Of a stretch of DNA of 10,875 nucleotides, positions 1 through 7,229 are shown piece after piece. The stretch is from Candidatus Aciduliprofundum sp. GTDB lineage: Archaea; Thermoplasmatota; Thermoplasmata; Thermoplasmatales; Aciduliprofundaceae. The stretch lies in contig WAKY01000144.1 of NCBI GenBank assembly GCA_015523135.1, positions 1 through 10,875 of the forward strand. The letters run 5' to 3'. The notes below the pieces were generated by a model that saw nothing but the letters and a program-made list of their open reading frames with translations, searched no databases and was not told where the DNA came from. Made by a program: the position numbers and the translations under genes. Numbering within the stretch: position 1 is the stretch's first letter; every line of letters begins with the position of its first letter.

Positions 1-81
1 AAAGTGTACTCAAGGCACGACATAGCAAAGAAAGAGATGATAGAGGCAAAGATTACAAAGATGAGAGAACTTCGCACTTAA
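1..81 (+). CDS. 3' end of an unidentified gene (partial)
   Basis: Frame 1 is open from the window edge to a TAA at 79-81 and gives 26 residues ending in KITKMRELRT. The tail is rich in Lys, Arg and Glu, as in a helical cytoplasmic protein, and uses AGA/AGG for most Arg like its neighbours. The product is not recognisable from so little sequence. It is convergent with apgM, and the two stop codons overlap within 78-81, so no intergenic terminator is possible. Confidence 0.6.
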   Translation, partial: KVYSRHDIAKKEMIEAKITKMRELRT

Positions 82-1307
82 GCTCCAAATTTCTCAGCAC
101 GATTCGTGGTATTTAGAATCATCTGCATCAAATCTGAGCCCCTTATTCTGAGCGATCCCTTTGCACAGGCAACTTCGTTGAATTCCGAGCCCTCAGCCCT
201 AGAATCATCAGCGTATATCATAATTGGCACTGCATCTCCACTGTGGTCTCCCACGCTGCAAGGCGTGCTATGGTCTGCGGTTATCACAACTACCACATCT
301 TCTGGCAATATCTCTAAAAGATAGCCCATAGCTTCATCAATTCTCTCTATTACCTCAACCTTCTTTCTTGGCAGCATATCGTGGCCTGCAATATCAGTAG
401 CTTTTATATTGACTAAGACAAAATCGTAATCCTGCTGAGCTAAGACCTTTATTGCCTCCCTTATTTTTCCCTTCATATCTGTATCATAGGAGCCTGTGGC
501 TCCTGGAAAATCTATGGGATGTATTCCTGCTAACTTGCATATTCCCCTTATCAAAGGTGTTCCAACAACGCAGGCTGCTTTCATATTGTATTTTTTCTCA
601 AAATTCTCAAGATGCGGAGCCATGCCAGCGCCCCTTGGGAGAAGTATATTTGCAGGCTTTAATCCATTTTTCTCCCTTTCTTTATTTACAGGATGCTCTT
701 TGAGAATCTTAAAGGCCCTCTTTACAAACTCGTTTAATATTCTTGCAGTCTTCTCAGCCTCTGGCTTTAATGCCTTTGCCTCATGTATCTTCAATTCCGT
801 ATCATGAGGATCAACATCGCTCACATAGGGACTTAGCCCAGGACCTCTAAGCACCAGAGCTGCACGATGCTCAACGCCTTCTTTCACAAATATTTCCACA
901 TCCTCTATCTCCATTCCGTTTATCGCGCTTGCAAGCTCGTGTGTGCCCTCTTTAATTCTTCCTGCTCTTCTATCCAAGACAACTAAATTTTCATCAACTG
1001 TGGCAAAATTGCAACGAAACGCCACATCTCCCGGTTCTATATCCATATCCAAGCCGGCAGCTTCAAATGGGCCACGACCCGTATAAACTTTGTATGGATC
1101 GTATCCCAATAAATTTAGATGCGAAGTATCACTTCCAGCCCTTATTCCTGGAGCAATAGGATCCATTAATCCGACCATACTCATCCTAGCAATCTTATCA
1201 AGATGCGGTGTCTCAGCGAACTGTAAAGGAGTTTTAAATCCAAGCTCTCTTATGGCTCTATCACCAAGTCCATCTAAAATTATCAATAATGCTTTTTTCT
1301 TTTCCAT
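78..1307 (-). CDS. apgM: 2,3-bisphosphoglycerate-independent phosphoglycerate mutase, archaeal type
   Basis: This enzyme interconverts 3-phosphoglycerate and 2-phosphoglycerate in glycolysis and gluconeogenesis in the cytoplasm. The 409-aa protein has the layout of the archaeal aPGAM branch of the alkaline phosphatase superfamily. An N-terminal metal site is seen at ILDGLGD (D12), and the phosphoacceptor Ser lies in GSDTSH (S59). The C-terminal metal ligands appear as ATDIAGHD (D305, H309), TADHS (D345, H346) and GDHSGD (H355). All expected catalytic residues are present and the length is normal for the family. The ATG at 1305-1307 follows the stop of the thiamine-binding gene by 30 nt, so both are probably co-transcribed from the promoter near 1655. 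The ribosome binding site is weak (TAGGG). The identification is firm; the operon is inferred from spacing. Confidence 0.96.
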   Translation of the reverse strand: MEKKKALLIILDGLGDRAIRELGFKTPLQFAETPHLDKIARMSMVGLMDPIAPGIRAGSDTSHLNLLGYDPYKVYTGRGPFEAAGLDMDIEPGDVAFRCNFATVDENLVVLDRRAGRIKEGTHELASAINGMEIEDVEIFVKEGVEHRAALVLRGPGLSPYVSDVDPHDTELKIHEAKALKPEAEKTARILNEFVKRAFKILKEHPVNKEREKNGLKPANILLPRGAGMAPHLENFEKKYNMKAACVVGTPLIRGICKLAGIHPIDFPGATGSYDTDMKGKIREAIKVLAQQDYDFVLVNIKATDIAGHDMLPRKKVEVIERIDEAMGYLLEILPEDVVVVITADHSTPCSVGDHSGDAVPIMIYADDSRAEGSEFNEVACAKGSLRIRGSDLMQMILNTTNRAEKFGA

Positions 1308-1337
1308 AGCCCTATTATCACAATATCGTAATTAAAT

Positions 1338-1631
1338 TTATTCTTTCATCACCGCTTTCTTTTTGCTCTCCATAGTGGCATCTTTATCTAAGCGATGGTC
1401 TATCTTTATATCAATTATTACCCTCTTTGCTCCAAGTTTGAGCATGGCCTCTTCACCAAGCTTAGCTGCTTTGAATATATCATCAATACTACTTGCTTCA
1501 ACAACAGTGCCCATAGGAGTTAGTTCTATTTTCAATCCTGTGTCTTTTATGGCTTTAAATGCCTCCTTGACAAATTTAGATACACTAGTACCTTCACCCA
1601 AAGGTGTTATGGTGAGCTCGGCTATTATCAT
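1338..1631 (-). CDS. MTH1187 family thiamine-binding protein
   Basis: The 97-aa protein begins MIIAELTITPLGEGTSVSKF and contains LTPMGTVVEAS, the typical pattern of the MTH1187/YkoF-like (DUF77) family. These are small ferredoxin-like-fold proteins that oligomerise and are thought to bind thiamine or a related ligand; their exact role is unsettled. No membrane segment or signal peptide is visible. The ATG at 1629-1631 lies about 24 nt from the centre of a TATA-like palindrome at 1650-1659, preceded on this strand by GGAAAG, a plausible BRE, so the transcript is probably leaderless. apgM follows after 30 nt. Family assignment is confident; ligand and pathway are family knowledge only. Confidence 0.9.
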   Translation of the reverse strand: MIIAELTITPLGEGTSVSKFVKEAFKAIKDTGLKIELTPMGTVVEASSIDDIFKAAKLGEEAMLKLGAKRVIIDIKIDHRLDKDATMESKKKAVMKE

Positions 1632-1649
1632 ATTTGCAACTATGTGGCA

Positions 1650-1664
1650 TTAAATTTAAATCTT
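1650..1664. promoter_or_regulatory. Shared bidirectional TATA element
   Basis: The perfect 10-bp palindrome TTAAATTTAA at 1650-1659 sits between two divergent genes. Its centre is about 24 nt from the ATG at 1631 (minus strand) and about 28 nt from the GTG at 1683 (plus strand). Both distances fit an archaeal TATA box serving a leaderless start. A purine-rich BRE-like GGAAAG precedes it only when read on the minus strand, so the minus direction may be stronger. Confidence 0.6.
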
Positions 1665-1682
1665 TCCTTATGATACATATCC

Positions 1683-3947
1683 GTGTATATTTCACATCCT
1701 CTGCTCAAGGAGAATGCGGTGGAAGAGAGAGAGTATCAGGTTAGCATTGCAAAGAGTGCATTGAGAGGAAATACGCTGGTAGTTTTGCCCACGGGCCTTG
1801 GTAAGACTATAATTGCAATTCTAGTTCTCGTTGAGGTCTTGCAGAAAAAGGGAGGGAAAATATTATTTTTGGCTCCCACAAAGCCATTGGTAGAGCAACA
1901 CGCTAGAACGATAAAAAAATTGACAAAAATAGAGGATGTTATAGTTTTAACAGGGGAAGTGAGTAGGAAGAAGAGAAAAGAGCTATACGGCTCTGCAAAG
2001 GTCGTAGTTGCAACCCCTCAAATCATCCAAAATGATATCATAGCAGGAGAGTTAAAGATAGGAGATTTCTCCCTTGTAATTTTTGACGAGGCGCATAGGG
2101 CTGTAGGAAACTATGCGTATGTGTACATTGCAAAGAAGTATAGGGAGTCTAGAAAAGACCATTTGATTCTAGGAATAACTGCCTCCCCGGGAGGAGATGA
2201 AGAGAAGATAATGGAGATTATAGGGAATCTGGGAATTGAAAATGTGGAAATAAGAACTGAAGAGGATAAGGATGTGAAAAAGTATGTGAAGGGATTCAAG
2301 ATTAAATGGGTAGAACTTCCCATGCCAAAAGAGATAAAAGAATTGTACGAGAAATTGAAAGAATTATACAACTCTATAATCACCGAGCTACGAAAATTTG
2401 GATTGTTCTCCACATTAAAAAAACCCACGAGAAGCGATGTGCTAAGGGCTCAAAAAATAGTGCAGCAAGAAATAAGGGATGGAAAGAGCGAATTTTATCA
2501 AGCTGCAATGCTTATAACCATGGCTATAAAGGTTGATTACGCTTTAGAATATTTAGAAACGCAGGGGTTTGAGGCAGCTTACAATTATCTTTTGCGCATA
2601 ATTGAAGAAGGAAACTCAAAGGGGGGAAGCAAGGCAGCTCGGACATTGGTTAGGGACGAGAAGTTCATAGAAGTGATGAGGATAGCAAGAAAAATTGAGG
2701 AAAAGAAGGAAGATATTGAGAATCCAAAGCTAAATGCCCTAAGGGTGATAATAAGAAAAGAGTTAGCGGAGAACGAAGATTCAAGAATTATTGTATTTAC
2801 GCATTTTAGAGAAACAGCACAGCTCGTTGCAAAGGCACTAAACGAAGTTCCCGGAGTGAAAGCTGCGAGATTTGTGGGACAGGCAAGCAAGGGTGAAGAT
2901 AAGGGATTAAGGCAGAAAGAGCAAGTTGAGCTAGTTGAGAAATTTAAGAATGGAGAGTACAATGTTCTTGTGGCCACAAGCGTAGCTGAAGAGGGTTTGG
3001 ATATTCCCGCTACGGACATGGTGATATTTTACGAGCCAGTGCCGTCAGAGATAAGGAGCATTCAGAGGAGGGGTAGAACGGGAAGGACGAGAATTGGAAA
3101 AGTTGTGATTTTAACTATTAAAGGCACGAGGGACATTGCATATCTCTGGTCCTCAAGAAATAAGGAGAAGAGGATGAAAAACGAGCTATTATGGCTTCGC
3201 ATGCTTTTAAAGGATAAATTGAAGAATTTGGAGAAGAGAGAAGTGATGAAGGAAGAAAAAAAGAAAAAGGGACAATTAAAGCTTATGGATTTTGAAGATG
3301 CCCAAAAGCCCACAATCTATGTTGATACTCGCGAGTTTAGGAGCGATGTTGTAAAGTATTTGTCCGAGAATTATTCAATCGTTTCCAAGCAATTTGAAGT
3401 TGGAGATTATATAATCTCAGATAGAATCGCAATTGAGAGAAAGAAAGTTGATGATTTTCTAGATTCTCTAAAAGATGGAAGATTGTTCTCCCAAATGGTA
3501 GAGATGCGTAGAAATTACGAAATTCCCATATTAGTTATTGAGGGTGAGAGTTTGTTTATAAGGGGATTTCATGAAAATTCCATATATGGTGCTTTAGCTT
3601 CAATAATTTCCGATTACAAGATTCCAATCATATTTACAAGAGATGCAAGAGAGACTGCAAAGTTCATAGAAGCTCTCATGAAGAGAGAATTGGGAGAGAG
3701 AGGAGAAGTATCGCTCAGAAAAGAGAAAAGAGCAATGAGCACGCAAGAGAGGCAGAGATACATAATAGAATCTTTGCCCAATGTTTCTGCAAAATTATCG
3801 CAGCGCTTGCTAGAGCATTTTGGAAGTGTTAAGGATGTGATAAATGCAGAAGTGGGTGAATTGATACAGGTGAAGGGCATAGGGAGGAAGACAGCCGAGG
3901 AGATTTACGATATTGTAAACAAGAAATATGAAAATACCAAGAGGTAA
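1683..3947 (+). CDS. hef: Hef helicase-nuclease (FANCM/XPF-like)
   Basis: Hef processes forked and branched DNA at stalled replication forks. The 754-aa protein has an SF2 helicase first: Walker A PTGLGKT (36-42), DEAH (135-138), TAS (166-168), IVFTHF, ATSVAEEGLDIP and QRRGRTGR (461-468). A charged linker follows, then an XPF-type nuclease with VDTRE (547-551), GD (574-575) and ERKKVDD (585-591). A C-terminal helix-hairpin-helix pair spans about 698-748 with VKGIGRK. All catalytic motifs are intact. The linker holds QLKLMDF (531-537), a partial PCNA-interacting motif. The start is GTG: an in-frame TGA at 1671-1673 lies only 12 nt upstream and the TATA element about 28 nt upstream, so GTG is the first possible and a leaderless start. 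The permease gene follows after 3 nt. Confidence 0.96.
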   Translation: MYISHPLLKENAVEEREYQVSIAKSALRGNTLVVLPTGLGKTIIAILVLVEVLQKKGGKILFLAPTKPLVEQHARTIKKLTKIEDVIVLTGEVSRKKRKELYGSAKVVVATPQIIQNDIIAGELKIGDFSLVIFDEAHRAVGNYAYVYIAKKYRESRKDHLILGITASPGGDEEKIMEIIGNLGIENVEIRTEEDKDVKKYVKGFKIKWVELPMPKEIKELYEKLKELYNSIITELRKFGLFSTLKKPTRSDVLRAQKIVQQEIRDGKSEFYQAAMLITMAIKVDYALEYLETQGFEAAYNYLLRIIEEGNSKGGSKAARTLVRDEKFIEVMRIARKIEEKKEDIENPKLNALRVIIRKELAENEDSRIIVFTHFRETAQLVAKALNEVPGVKAARFVGQASKGEDKGLRQKEQVELVEKFKNGEYNVLVATSVAEEGLDIPATDMVIFYEPVPSEIRSIQRRGRTGRTRIGKVVILTIKGTRDIAYLWSSRNKEKRMKNELLWLRMLLKDKLKNLEKREVMKEEKKKKGQLKLMDFEDAQKPTIYVDTREFRSDVVKYLSENYSIVSKQFEVGDYIISDRIAIERKKVDDFLDSLKDGRLFSQMVEMRRNYEIPILVIEGESLFIRGFHENSIYGALASIISDYKIPIIFTRDARETAKFIEALMKRELGERGEVSLRKEKRAMSTQERQRYIIESLPNVSAKLSQRLLEHFGSVKDVINAEVGELIQVKGIGRKTAEEIYDIVNKKYENTKR
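3941..3945 (+). promoter_or_regulatory. Shine-Dalgarno site for the MFS gene
   Basis: GAGGT ends on the first base of the hef stop codon and lies 5 nt before the ATG at 3951. Unlike the leaderless genes in this window, this downstream operon gene has a clear ribosome binding site, which supports translational coupling. Confidence 0.65.
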
Positions 3948-3950
3948 AAA

Positions 3951-5141
3951 ATGGAGATCAAAAAATTTGGAGATTTGCCCGCAAATGCAAAGCGCTACAT
4001 TCTCCTCCACACTATAGGATCACCACTGATGATTGGTGATTATGTTATATTAGTTTACTTGCTCTTAACAGGGTATAGGGTGATAAGCGTGGGTGCTGTT
4101 TTTACAGTAATAAATTTTATTGAACTCCTATTTCCCGCAATTTTAGGAAGACTGTACGATACAAAGATAAGTGCAAAGCTCGCAATGAGCTTAATCTATT
4201 TCCTTGAAGGGCTTGCATACTTTTTCTTCTACTTGGTCTCTGGCCCGGGAGCATGGATTTTTCTTGTTTTAGGTGTATTCATCATGAAATTTGCGACTGT
4301 GTTTTACCCTATATTTCCCACATACGAGCATTATGTGTATCCCGAAGAGATAAGAGAGAAAGCTATGCTCTATCATCTAATGGTTCCTGAGTATGTTCAA
4401 ATTGTGGCATTTCCCGTAATTGGGTTCATTCTCACCTATATTTATCCAAGCGTTTCCGCTTATCGAAATACTTTACTTTTTATTTCTGCTGGCTCTTTTT
4501 TGATGTTATTTTACATTTTCTATGCAATAGAAGACATAAGAAAAGAGAAAATAGAGAAAGAAAAATTCAAATTTTCAATACCCAAAGATTTTCTATCTCT
4601 ATTCTTAATTGAAGATACTCTGATAGTGGCAGAATCTATGGTTCCAACAATCACACTAACCTATTTCGTTATGTTCGTTCTTAAACAAAGCTTCTTTGTA
4701 TTAATGCTTTTAGAAGTCACAAACTCTGCAGTGACCATAATTGGCGGGCATTATTTAAAGAGAAGAGATACGAGCAGAAGAACTCTTTTAATTGGAGGCG
4801 TGATACTTTTTGCCTTTGTCAATGTATTTTACATTATTGCTGCTTGGCAGATGAGCATAGTACCAGTTATAGTAGGAATAATAGTTCAAACTCTGGGAAA
4901 TTTGTTCTGGTTTCCAGTGCATAGAACAATGCTGTTCAACACAATTCCCAAGGATAAGAGAGGTATGTTTTTCGGCTCAATGTCCACAGCGTTCCGAGTT
5001 TCAACAGCAGCTGCACCTTTTATTAGTGTTTTTCTGCTCTCATTGTGGGTGTACTTGCCTTTCGCCTTGGCAGGGGCTCTTTACTTCATTGTCGGACTTG
5101 GATATTATATAATTACAAAGCACTCTGAGAAAACTTTTTAA
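3951..5141 (+). CDS. MFS-type transporter, substrate unknown
   Basis: This 396-aa membrane protein has about 12 hydrophobic segments in a 6+6 layout. A charged cytoplasmic loop of about 20 residues (around 195-212, including DIRKEKIEKEK) separates the halves. After the second segment, GRLYDTKISAK resembles the degenerate MFS loop motif GxLaDrxGrr. This supports a major facilitator superfamily secondary transporter in the cell membrane. Substrate and direction cannot be told. The ATG is 3 nt after the hef stop, and GAGGT at 3941-3945, overlapping the hef stop, is a Shine-Dalgarno sequence at 5-nt spacing. It is therefore probably translated from the hef mRNA. A link between fork repair and transport is not obvious, and the pairing may only reflect genome compaction. 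The stop codon lies inside the tRNA-Ser promoter. Confidence 0.85.
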   Translation: MEIKKFGDLPANAKRYILLHTIGSPLMIGDYVILVYLLLTGYRVISVGAVFTVINFIELLFPAILGRLYDTKISAKLAMSLIYFLEGLAYFFFYLVSGPGAWIFLVLGVFIMKFATVFYPIFPTYEHYVYPEEIREKAMLYHLMVPEYVQIVAFPVIGFILTYIYPSVSAYRNTLLFISAGSFLMLFYIFYAIEDIRKEKIEKEKFKFSIPKDFLSLFLIEDTLIVAESMVPTITLTYFVMFVLKQSFFVLMLLEVTNSAVTIIGGHYLKRRDTSRRTLLIGGVILFAFVNVFYIIAAWQMSIVPVIVGIIVQTLGNLFWFPVHRTMLFNTIPKDKRGMFFGSMSTAFRVSTAAAPFISVFLLSLWVYLPFALAGALYFIVGLGYYIITKHSEKTF

Positions 5142-5145
5142 ATCT
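5134..5145 (+). promoter_or_regulatory. TATA element of tRNA-Ser
   Basis: CTTTTTAAATCT is centred about 25 nt upstream of the first tRNA base (5165), as expected for a tRNA transcribed with little or no 5' leader. It overlaps the last codons and stop of the MFS gene. Confidence 0.6.
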
Positions 5146-5503
5146 CATACCAATGACCTCGCAGGCCGGGGTAGCCAAGTGGACTAAGGCGCCAGCCTTG
5201 AGAGCTGGTTCCCTGTATTGGGAGCGGGAGTTCGAATCTCCCCCCCGGCGCTTGCTGGGGGTTTGTTTTTCTTGTTTTGCTTGCGATTTGGATATTTGAT
5301 TTTGTTTTTAAACTCGTTTTAAAACTTTCTTGAGATTGCGTATTTTCCTTTATTTCCACTAAAAAGTGGGTATTGTCTATTTGGTGGATTACTGCAATTT
5401 TGCCTATTAAATAACTCATCTCGTAGGGAAATCTAACCATAGGATAAGCTATGTTTTTCTTTGCTTTCAACTTGGTTATTTTAGTGACATATATTTCTTC
5501 CAT
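5138..5503 (-). CDS. Small unidentified gene running antisense into tRNA-Ser, possibly an integrase N-terminal remnant
   Basis: The 121-codon frame starts at ATG 5501-5503. About 26 nt upstream lies TTTTAAAA (5526-5533) preceded by GGAAG, a good BRE/TATA pair for a leaderless mRNA. The first 65 residues look like real protein: alternating strand-like stretches such as EEIYVTKITKL and GKIAVIHQIDNTHFLVEI, with AGA used for Arg. From about residue 85 the frame is the antisense of tRNA-Ser (GGRFELPLPIQG), and it stops at 5138. In SSV-type archaeal elements, the integrase gene carries the attachment site and its N-terminal part is left beside the tRNA reading into it; this geometry matches. No recombinase motif is visible in so short a piece. 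It could equally be an unrelated small gene whose true stop was lost. Confidence 0.45.
   Translation of the reverse strand: MEEIYVTKITKLKAKKNIAYPMVRFPYEMSYLIGKIAVIHQIDNTHFLVEIKENTQSQESFKTSLKTKSNIQIASKTRKTNPQQAPGGRFELPLPIQGTSSQGWRLSPLGYPGLRGHWYEI
5165..5250 (+). tRNA. tRNA-Ser (anticodon UGA)
   Basis: The acceptor stem GCCGGGG (5165-5171) pairs perfectly with CCCCGGC (5243-5249), followed by discriminator G, as usual for Ser. The anticodon stem CCAGC/GCTGG encloses the loop CTTGAGA, so the anticodon is TGA, reading UCA. A long variable arm (TTCCCTGTATTGGGAGC) marks a class II tRNA. The T arm GGGAG-TTCGAAT-CTCCC is regular. CCA is not encoded and no intron is visible. The gene looks functional although a minus-strand reading frame runs through it. 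Confidence 0.97.
5256..5295 (+). repeat. 40-bp direct repeat, left copy
   Basis: This copy starts 6 nt after the tRNA-Ser end. It matches 7525-7564 at 37 of 40 positions, including an unbroken 17-bp block (5264-5280) and a 14-bp block (5282-5295). On the minus strand it encodes IQIASKTRKTNP within the frame ending at 5138. Confidence 0.85.
5262..5278 (+). terminator. T-rich terminator of tRNA-Ser
   Basis: Two T tracts, TTTGTTTTT and TTGTTTT, lie 12-28 nt after the tRNA end with no hairpin needed, as is usual for archaeal termination. The same bases are part of the 40-bp direct repeat, so the repeat may have spread for another reason. Confidence 0.5.
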
Positions 5504-5523
5504 ATTATAGATATACTTTTGAA

Positions 5524-5538
5524 GATTTTAAAACTTCC
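5524..5538 (-). promoter_or_regulatory. BRE/TATA for the minus-strand small gene
   Basis: Read on the minus strand, GGAAG then TTTTAAAATC lies 26 nt before the ATG at 5503. It is the main evidence that this frame is or was expressed. Confidence 0.5.
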
Positions 5539-5579
5539 TACGAAGATTTACCAAATCACCAAAATAATACAATTATAGA

Positions 5580-5593
5580 AAAAATTTTTATTT
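5580..5593 (+). promoter_or_regulatory. TATA element of the beta-helix gene
   Basis: The AT run AAAAATTTTTATTT is centred about 26-29 nt before the ATG at 5616. This favours that ATG over the TTG at 5592, which lies within the promoter itself. Confidence 0.5.
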
Positions 5594-5615
5594 GGCAAAA
5601 ACCTACATCCTACTA

Positions 5616-7223
5616 ATGAAAAAGGATATTATAATAGCTTTAATGGTATTATGGCTAGTATTTGTTTTCATTCCTATTGGATTTTCAAACAATATCTCCT
5701 ATGAGAAGGCAGTTACGATAACTAATATCAACAACATAGAAAATAACTATACATCTCATGGAGTTATAGAGATAAATAACAATAGTGATTTCTCTAATCA
5801 AGCTTTAAATGATGGATGGATAGGAAATGGCTCGGAGAATAATCCCTATATAATTTCTGGATATGAGATAAATGTAAATGGAAGTGATTACGGAATAAAA
5901 ATAACGAATACCTCTGTATATTTTGAAATTGTGAATTGTCTCATTTGGAATACTACCCAGAATGGCTTTGGAATTTATTTAATAAATGTAACCAATGGAG
6001 AAATCATAAACAATACTATTTTTGAAAGCTGGGAGGGCATTTTCTTAGAAGGCTCAGATTATAATATTATTCTTAGTAATAGTATTTCAAATAACTATGA
6101 AGGTATAGGACTGGGTAAGTCATCAAACAATAACTTAATTTCTAATAATTATATTGCCAAAAACAATTGGAACGGTATTTCTATTTATTATTCAAATAAC
6201 AATACACTCAGAAATAATACCATTTCAAAAAATACTAAATATGGAATTTATTTAAAATCTACCTATTCCCTTAGCATTTCTAATAATAATGTTTCCTACA
6301 ATTGGGAAGGCATTTTTCTAGAACACTCTTCTAACAATAGGGTTATAAACAACACTTTATCCTATAATTACGAGAATATAGGGCTAGGAAACTTTTCAGC
6401 TGATAATATTATATCTTATAATAACGCTTCATCAGCCACATGGGATGGACTCTCATTATGTTGCTCAAATAACAACACTATTAAAAATAATATATTCTCA
6501 TATAATCGGAAATTTGGTGTTTATTTAAATATATCTTTACAAAACAACATCTTAAATAACACAATCCACGATAATTGGGAGGGAATTTTTCTTGAGTTAT
6601 CGCCTAACAATACAATTAGTAACAATACACTTATCTATAACTATGAGGGCATAGGAGCAGGCGCATCTTCTAACAATAACCTTATTTTCAATAATTATAT
6701 TGCAGAAAATAAATGGGATGGTATGTCCATATATTACTCAAATTACAACATAATTAGGAAAAACAATATTTTAAACAATAGTGGATATGGCATTTATTTT
6801 CAGTCCACGAGAGGATGTATAATAGCAAAAAATAACATTTCCAATAATACTAATTATGGAGTTTATCTTAATAAAAGTAGGAATACTACGATATATGGTA
6901 ACATTTTTTCATATAATCATGGTTCAAGTGATATTTTTAATTCTACGCATATTCAAGCTTACGATAATGGCATAAATAACAGTTGGAATTCCACCTATGG
7001 AATTGGAAACTATTGGCTTGACTGGGCAAATAATAATGATACAAATGACCAGAACAATGATGGGATAGTAGACTGGCCATACCCTATAGATGGAACTGCA
7101 GGAGCTAAAGATTATTACCCTCTTAAAAATACAAATGAAGCAATTCCAGAGTTTTCTATTGGGATATGGATGTGCATTTTGATTATATTAATAGGCTTTA
7201 TGATAATTAAATTTCAAAAATAA
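5616..7223 (+). CDS. Secreted NosD-like right-handed beta-helix surface protein with a C-terminal anchor
   Basis: This 535-aa protein opens with a signal peptide (MKKDIIIALMVLWLVFVF). It then has the archaeal NosD/PbH1 pattern: PYIISGYEINVNGSDYGIKI, followed by coils of about 23 residues built on NNTISNN and GIYL motifs, and the usual end GNYWLDW...DGIVDWPYPIDG...DYYPL. A higher-order unit of 91 residues (four coils) recurs with W(E)GIFLE starting at W139, W230 and W321. The Asp/Asn-rich NNNDTNDQNNDGIVD may bind calcium. Many N-glycosylation sequons are present. The C-terminus IPEFS (510-514), a hydrophobic segment and a short basic tail resembles PEF-type archaeosortase signals or a plain membrane anchor. 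The likely location is the cell surface; ligand unknown. An earlier TTG at 5592 is possible, but the ATG fits both promoter and signal peptide. The gene is AT-richer than its neighbours, flanked by direct repeats and next to a tRNA, which suggests acquisition. Confidence 0.88.
   Translation: MKKDIIIALMVLWLVFVFIPIGFSNNISYEKAVTITNINNIENNYTSHGVIEINNNSDFSNQALNDGWIGNGSENNPYIISGYEINVNGSDYGIKITNTSVYFEIVNCLIWNTTQNGFGIYLINVTNGEIINNTIFESWEGIFLEGSDYNIILSNSISNNYEGIGLGKSSNNNLISNNYIAKNNWNGISIYYSNNNTLRNNTISKNTKYGIYLKSTYSLSISNNNVSYNWEGIFLEHSSNNRVINNTLSYNYENIGLGNFSADNIISYNNASSATWDGLSLCCSNNNTIKNNIFSYNRKFGVYLNISLQNNILNNTIHDNWEGIFLELSPNNTISNNTLIYNYEGIGAGASSNNNLIFNNYIAENKWDGMSIYYSNYNIIRKNNILNNSGYGIYFQSTRGCIIAKNNISNNTNYGVYLNKSRNTTIYGNIFSYNHGSSDIFNSTHIQAYDNGINNSWNSTYGIGNYWLDWANNNDTNDQNNDGIVDWPYPIDGTAGAKDYYPLKNTNEAIPEFSIGIWMCILIILIGFMIIKFQK
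6030..6848 (+). repeat. Three tandem 273-bp units inside the beta-helix gene
   Basis: The WEGIFLE codon block recurs at 6030, 6303 and 6576, exactly 273 bp apart. Each 91-residue unit continues with NYE-IG-G, then W-G-S, then a GIYL/GVYL/GIYF coil. A degenerate fourth start (NYGVYL) follows near 6852. The units differ widely at DNA level, so the duplications are old. Confidence 0.8.
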
Positions 7224-7229
7224 TAAAAA

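Noticed and set aside
2585..3019. Long minus-strand frames inside hef
   Set aside because: They are Ser- and Phe-rich mirror frames of a well-conserved helicase gene, without promoters.
5356..5369. CCACT-AAAA-AGTGG hairpin as a terminator or regulatory structure
   Set aside because: It has only a 5-bp stem, no T run follows, and it lies within a reading frame that has its own promoter.
5592..5615. TTG at 5592 as start of the beta-helix protein
   Set aside because: It lies within the TATA element and adds residues before a good signal peptide; the ATG at 5616 fits both promoter distance and signal sequence.
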